Shown here: positions 62,511 to 64,000 of the stretch, one piece after another
Layout of the letters: the number at the start of each line of letters is the position of its first letter
How positions within the stretch are numbered: position 1 is the first letter of the stretch
From: Camelus bactrianus
Lineage: Eukaryota; Chordata; Mammalia; Artiodactyla; Camelidae
DNA length: 64,000 nt
Reading direction: 5' to 3'
Assembly: GCF_048773025.1 (NCBI RefSeq)
Contig: NC_133561.1
Coordinates: forward strand, 34,748,001-34,812,000
Notes under the pieces: generated by a model
Seen by the model: only the letters and a program-made list of their open reading frames with translations
The model's database searches: none
What the model was told of the DNA's origin: nothing
Translations under genes and position numbers: made by a program

Positions 62511-64000
62511 AACTGATTTGGAGATAGTACCTCCCCATATATATGTATGAAGTGGAGTTTGCAACAGAAAACTAACTTTGTATTCCCTACAAGATAGGTG
62601 AAGGACGGCTTTCACACAAACTTATCTCTCAAAACAGAGAATGTGGAGAAACGTTCCTTCATATAGCACCAGGGAAACGGGTGGCAGGGAAACTTTGAAT
62701 CTGGTTTCTCAGTCTGTTTCCTAGTGGCGATTTGAACTTCCTGCAGTTTTCAATGTAAAACTGAGTTGGAGATTGTAACTCCCCATTTATATGTATGGAG
62801 TGGAATTTGCAACTGAAGAGAAACTTTCTGTTCCCAACAGTCTAGGTGAAGGACGGCTTTCACACACATTTATCTCTCAGAACTGAGCATGTGAAGAGAC
62901 GTTCATTCATCTAGCACCAAGGGAACGGTTTGAAGGAGAAACTATAACTCTGCTTTCTCAGCCTGTTTCCTGGTGCTGGTGTGAATTTCCTGCAGTTTTT
63001 ACTGTAAAAATGATTTGGAGCTAGTACCTCCCCATATATAAGTATGGAGTGGAGTTTGCAACTGAAAAGAATCTTTGTGTTCCAAACAAGCTAGGTGAAT
63101 GACGGCTTTAACACACACATTTCTCTGAACTGAGCATGTGGAGAGACATTCGTTCAGCTAGCAAAAATGGAACGGTTTGCAGGAGAAACTTTTACTCTGC
63201 TTTCTCAGTCTGTTTCCTAGTGCCGGTTTGAAGTTCCTGCAGTTTTCACTGTAAAACCGAGTTGGAGCTAGTAACTCCACGTATATATGTATGGAGTGGA
63301 GTTGGCAACTGAAAAGGAACTTTGTGTTCCCAACAAGATAGGTGAAGGACGGCTTTCACACACACTTATTTCTCAGAACTGATCATGTGAAAAGAGGTTC
63401 GTTCATCTAGCACCAAGGGAACGGTTTGCAGGAGAAACTTGTACTCTGCTTTCTCAGTCTGTTTCCTAGTGCCTGTTTGTAGATCCTGCAGTTTTCACTG
63501 TAAAGTCGGATGGAGCTTGAAACTCCCCTTATACATGTAAGGAGTGGAGATTTCAACTCAATAGAAACTATGTGTTCCCAACAACCTAGGTGAAGGACGC
63601 CTTTCACAAACAATAACTTTTCAGAACTGAGCATGTCGAGAGGCTTTCGTTCATCTAGAACCAAGGGAACGGTTTGCAGGAGAAACTTTTACACTGCTTT
63701 CTCAGTGTGTCTCCTAGTGCCGGTTTGTAGTTCCTGCACTTTTCACTGTAATATTGATTTGGGGCTAGTAACACCCCATATATATGTATGGAGTGGAGTT
63801 TTCAACTGAATAGAAACTATGGGTTCCCAACAAGCTAGATGAAGGACGGCTTTCACACACATTTATCACTCAGAACTGAGCATTTGGAGAGACGTTCGTT
63901 CATCTAGCACCAAGGGAACGGGTTGCAGGAAAAACTTGTACTCTGCTTTCTCAGTCTTTTTCCTAGTACCGGTGTGAAGTTCCTGCAGTTTTCACTGTAA
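62511..64000. repeat. Satellite tail after family C (about 6 monomers)
   Basis: Monomers here resemble the transition and family B types. About 62,830-63,060 (GTTTGAAGGAGAAAC, GGTGCTGGTG, AAATGATTTGGAG) is like 48.2-48.4 and 32.8-33.0 kb, and about 63,260-63,400 (CTCCACGTATATATG, GATCATGTG) is like 48.6-48.75 kb. The last complete unit is the TTGGGGC / ATGGGTTCCC type. The array continues beyond the end of the window. Confidence 0.75.

Larger units (their letters stand above)
1..64000. repeat. Tandem satellite array, ~249-bp monomer, about 257 copies
   Basis: The entire window is made of head-to-tail copies of one unit of about 248-249 bp. The same landmarks recur in the same order throughout: GTACCTCCCCATATATATG, GTATGGAGTGGAG, GAAACTTTGTGTTCCC, CGGCTTTCACACAC, CTCAGAACTGAG, GTTCGTTCATCTAGCACC, GGAACGGGTTGCAGGAG, TCTCAGTCTGTTTCCTAG and CTGCAGTTTTCACTGTAAAA. 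The GGAG landmark at 447 and the one at 63790 are 63,343 bp apart, which fits 255 units of 248.4 bp, so no foreign insert of appreciable size is present. All monomers have the same orientation. Long, homogeneous, unidirectional arrays of this kind are characteristic of eukaryotic centromeric or pericentromeric satellites. That location is inferred, and I do not recognise the family. Confidence 0.97.

Noticed and set aside
1-64000. CRISPR array
   Set aside because: The repeats are about 249 bp and directly adjacent, with no unique spacers and no cas genes; the sequence is eukaryotic satellite in style.
1-64000. LTR element, LINE, SINE or DNA transposon insertion
   Set aside because: The 249-bp register runs from one end to the other with no gap large enough for an insert, and I saw no target-site duplication, terminal repeat, poly-A tail or reverse-transcriptase-like frame.
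1-64000. Alpha satellite or another named mammalian satellite
   Set aside because: Unit length (249 versus 171 bp) and sequence do not match alpha satellite, and I could not match any other family from memory.

Overview
The whole window is one uninterrupted block of tandem satellite DNA. I find no protein-coding gene, RNA gene, transposon or unique sequence. The repeat unit is about 248-249 bp, all copies read in the same direction, and about 257 copies fill the 64 kb. From the first recognisable GGAG landmark (447) to the last (63790) is 63,343 bp, or 255 units averaging 248.4 bp. This architecture is typical of a eukaryotic centromeric or pericentromeric satellite, most likely from an animal with a large, long-read-assembled genome. 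I do not recognise the repeat family and cannot name the species.

Each monomer carries the same ordered landmarks: a dyad-rich segment (GGAG..GTACCTCC, then the palindrome CATATATATG, then GTATGGAGTGGAG), a GCAACTGAAAAGAAACTTTG block, CGGCTTTCACACAC, CTCAGAACTGAG, a conserved GTTCGTTCATCTAGCACC / AAGGGAACGGG block, GGAGAAACTTTTACTC, CTCAGTCTGTTTCCTAG, and a PstI-type CTGCAG followed by TTTTCACTGTAAAA.

Layout. (1) 1-7,026: divergent monomers with no close, long tandem copy. (2) 7,027-31,640: higher-order repeat (HOR) family A. Its full unit is 9,441 bp (38 monomers), seen as a 38-mer, a shortened 17-mer (4,218 bp) and an enlarged 44-mer (about 10.95 kb). The 44-mer differs from the 38-mer by a tandem gain of 8 monomers and a loss of 2. 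A 7-monomer period (1,741 bp) is nested inside. (3) 31,641-33,250: transition. (4) 33,250-49,270: HOR family B, a mosaic of nested duplications with offsets of 3,475, 746, 2,482 and 5,459 bp (14, 3, 10 and 22 monomers). (5) 49,270-62,510: HOR family C, a 5,216-bp (21-monomer) unit in two full copies and one partial. (6) 62,511-64,000: monomers resembling family B and the transition.

No genes work together here. The biology is in how the array evolves: repeated unequal exchange or replication slippage always in register with the monomer. Some copies are so similar that amplification must be very recent (or, for the closest pair, assembly should be checked). Many exchange junctions fall in two short segments of the monomer: the TTCGTT...GGAACGGG block, whose two halves resemble the halves of a mammalian CENP-B box, and the dyad-rich GTACCTCC/CATATATATG segment. 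Short open frames occur on both strands of most monomers, but they are by-products of the repeat and are not annotated as genes. All identities and junctions were read by eye, so boundaries are good to about 10-60 bp.
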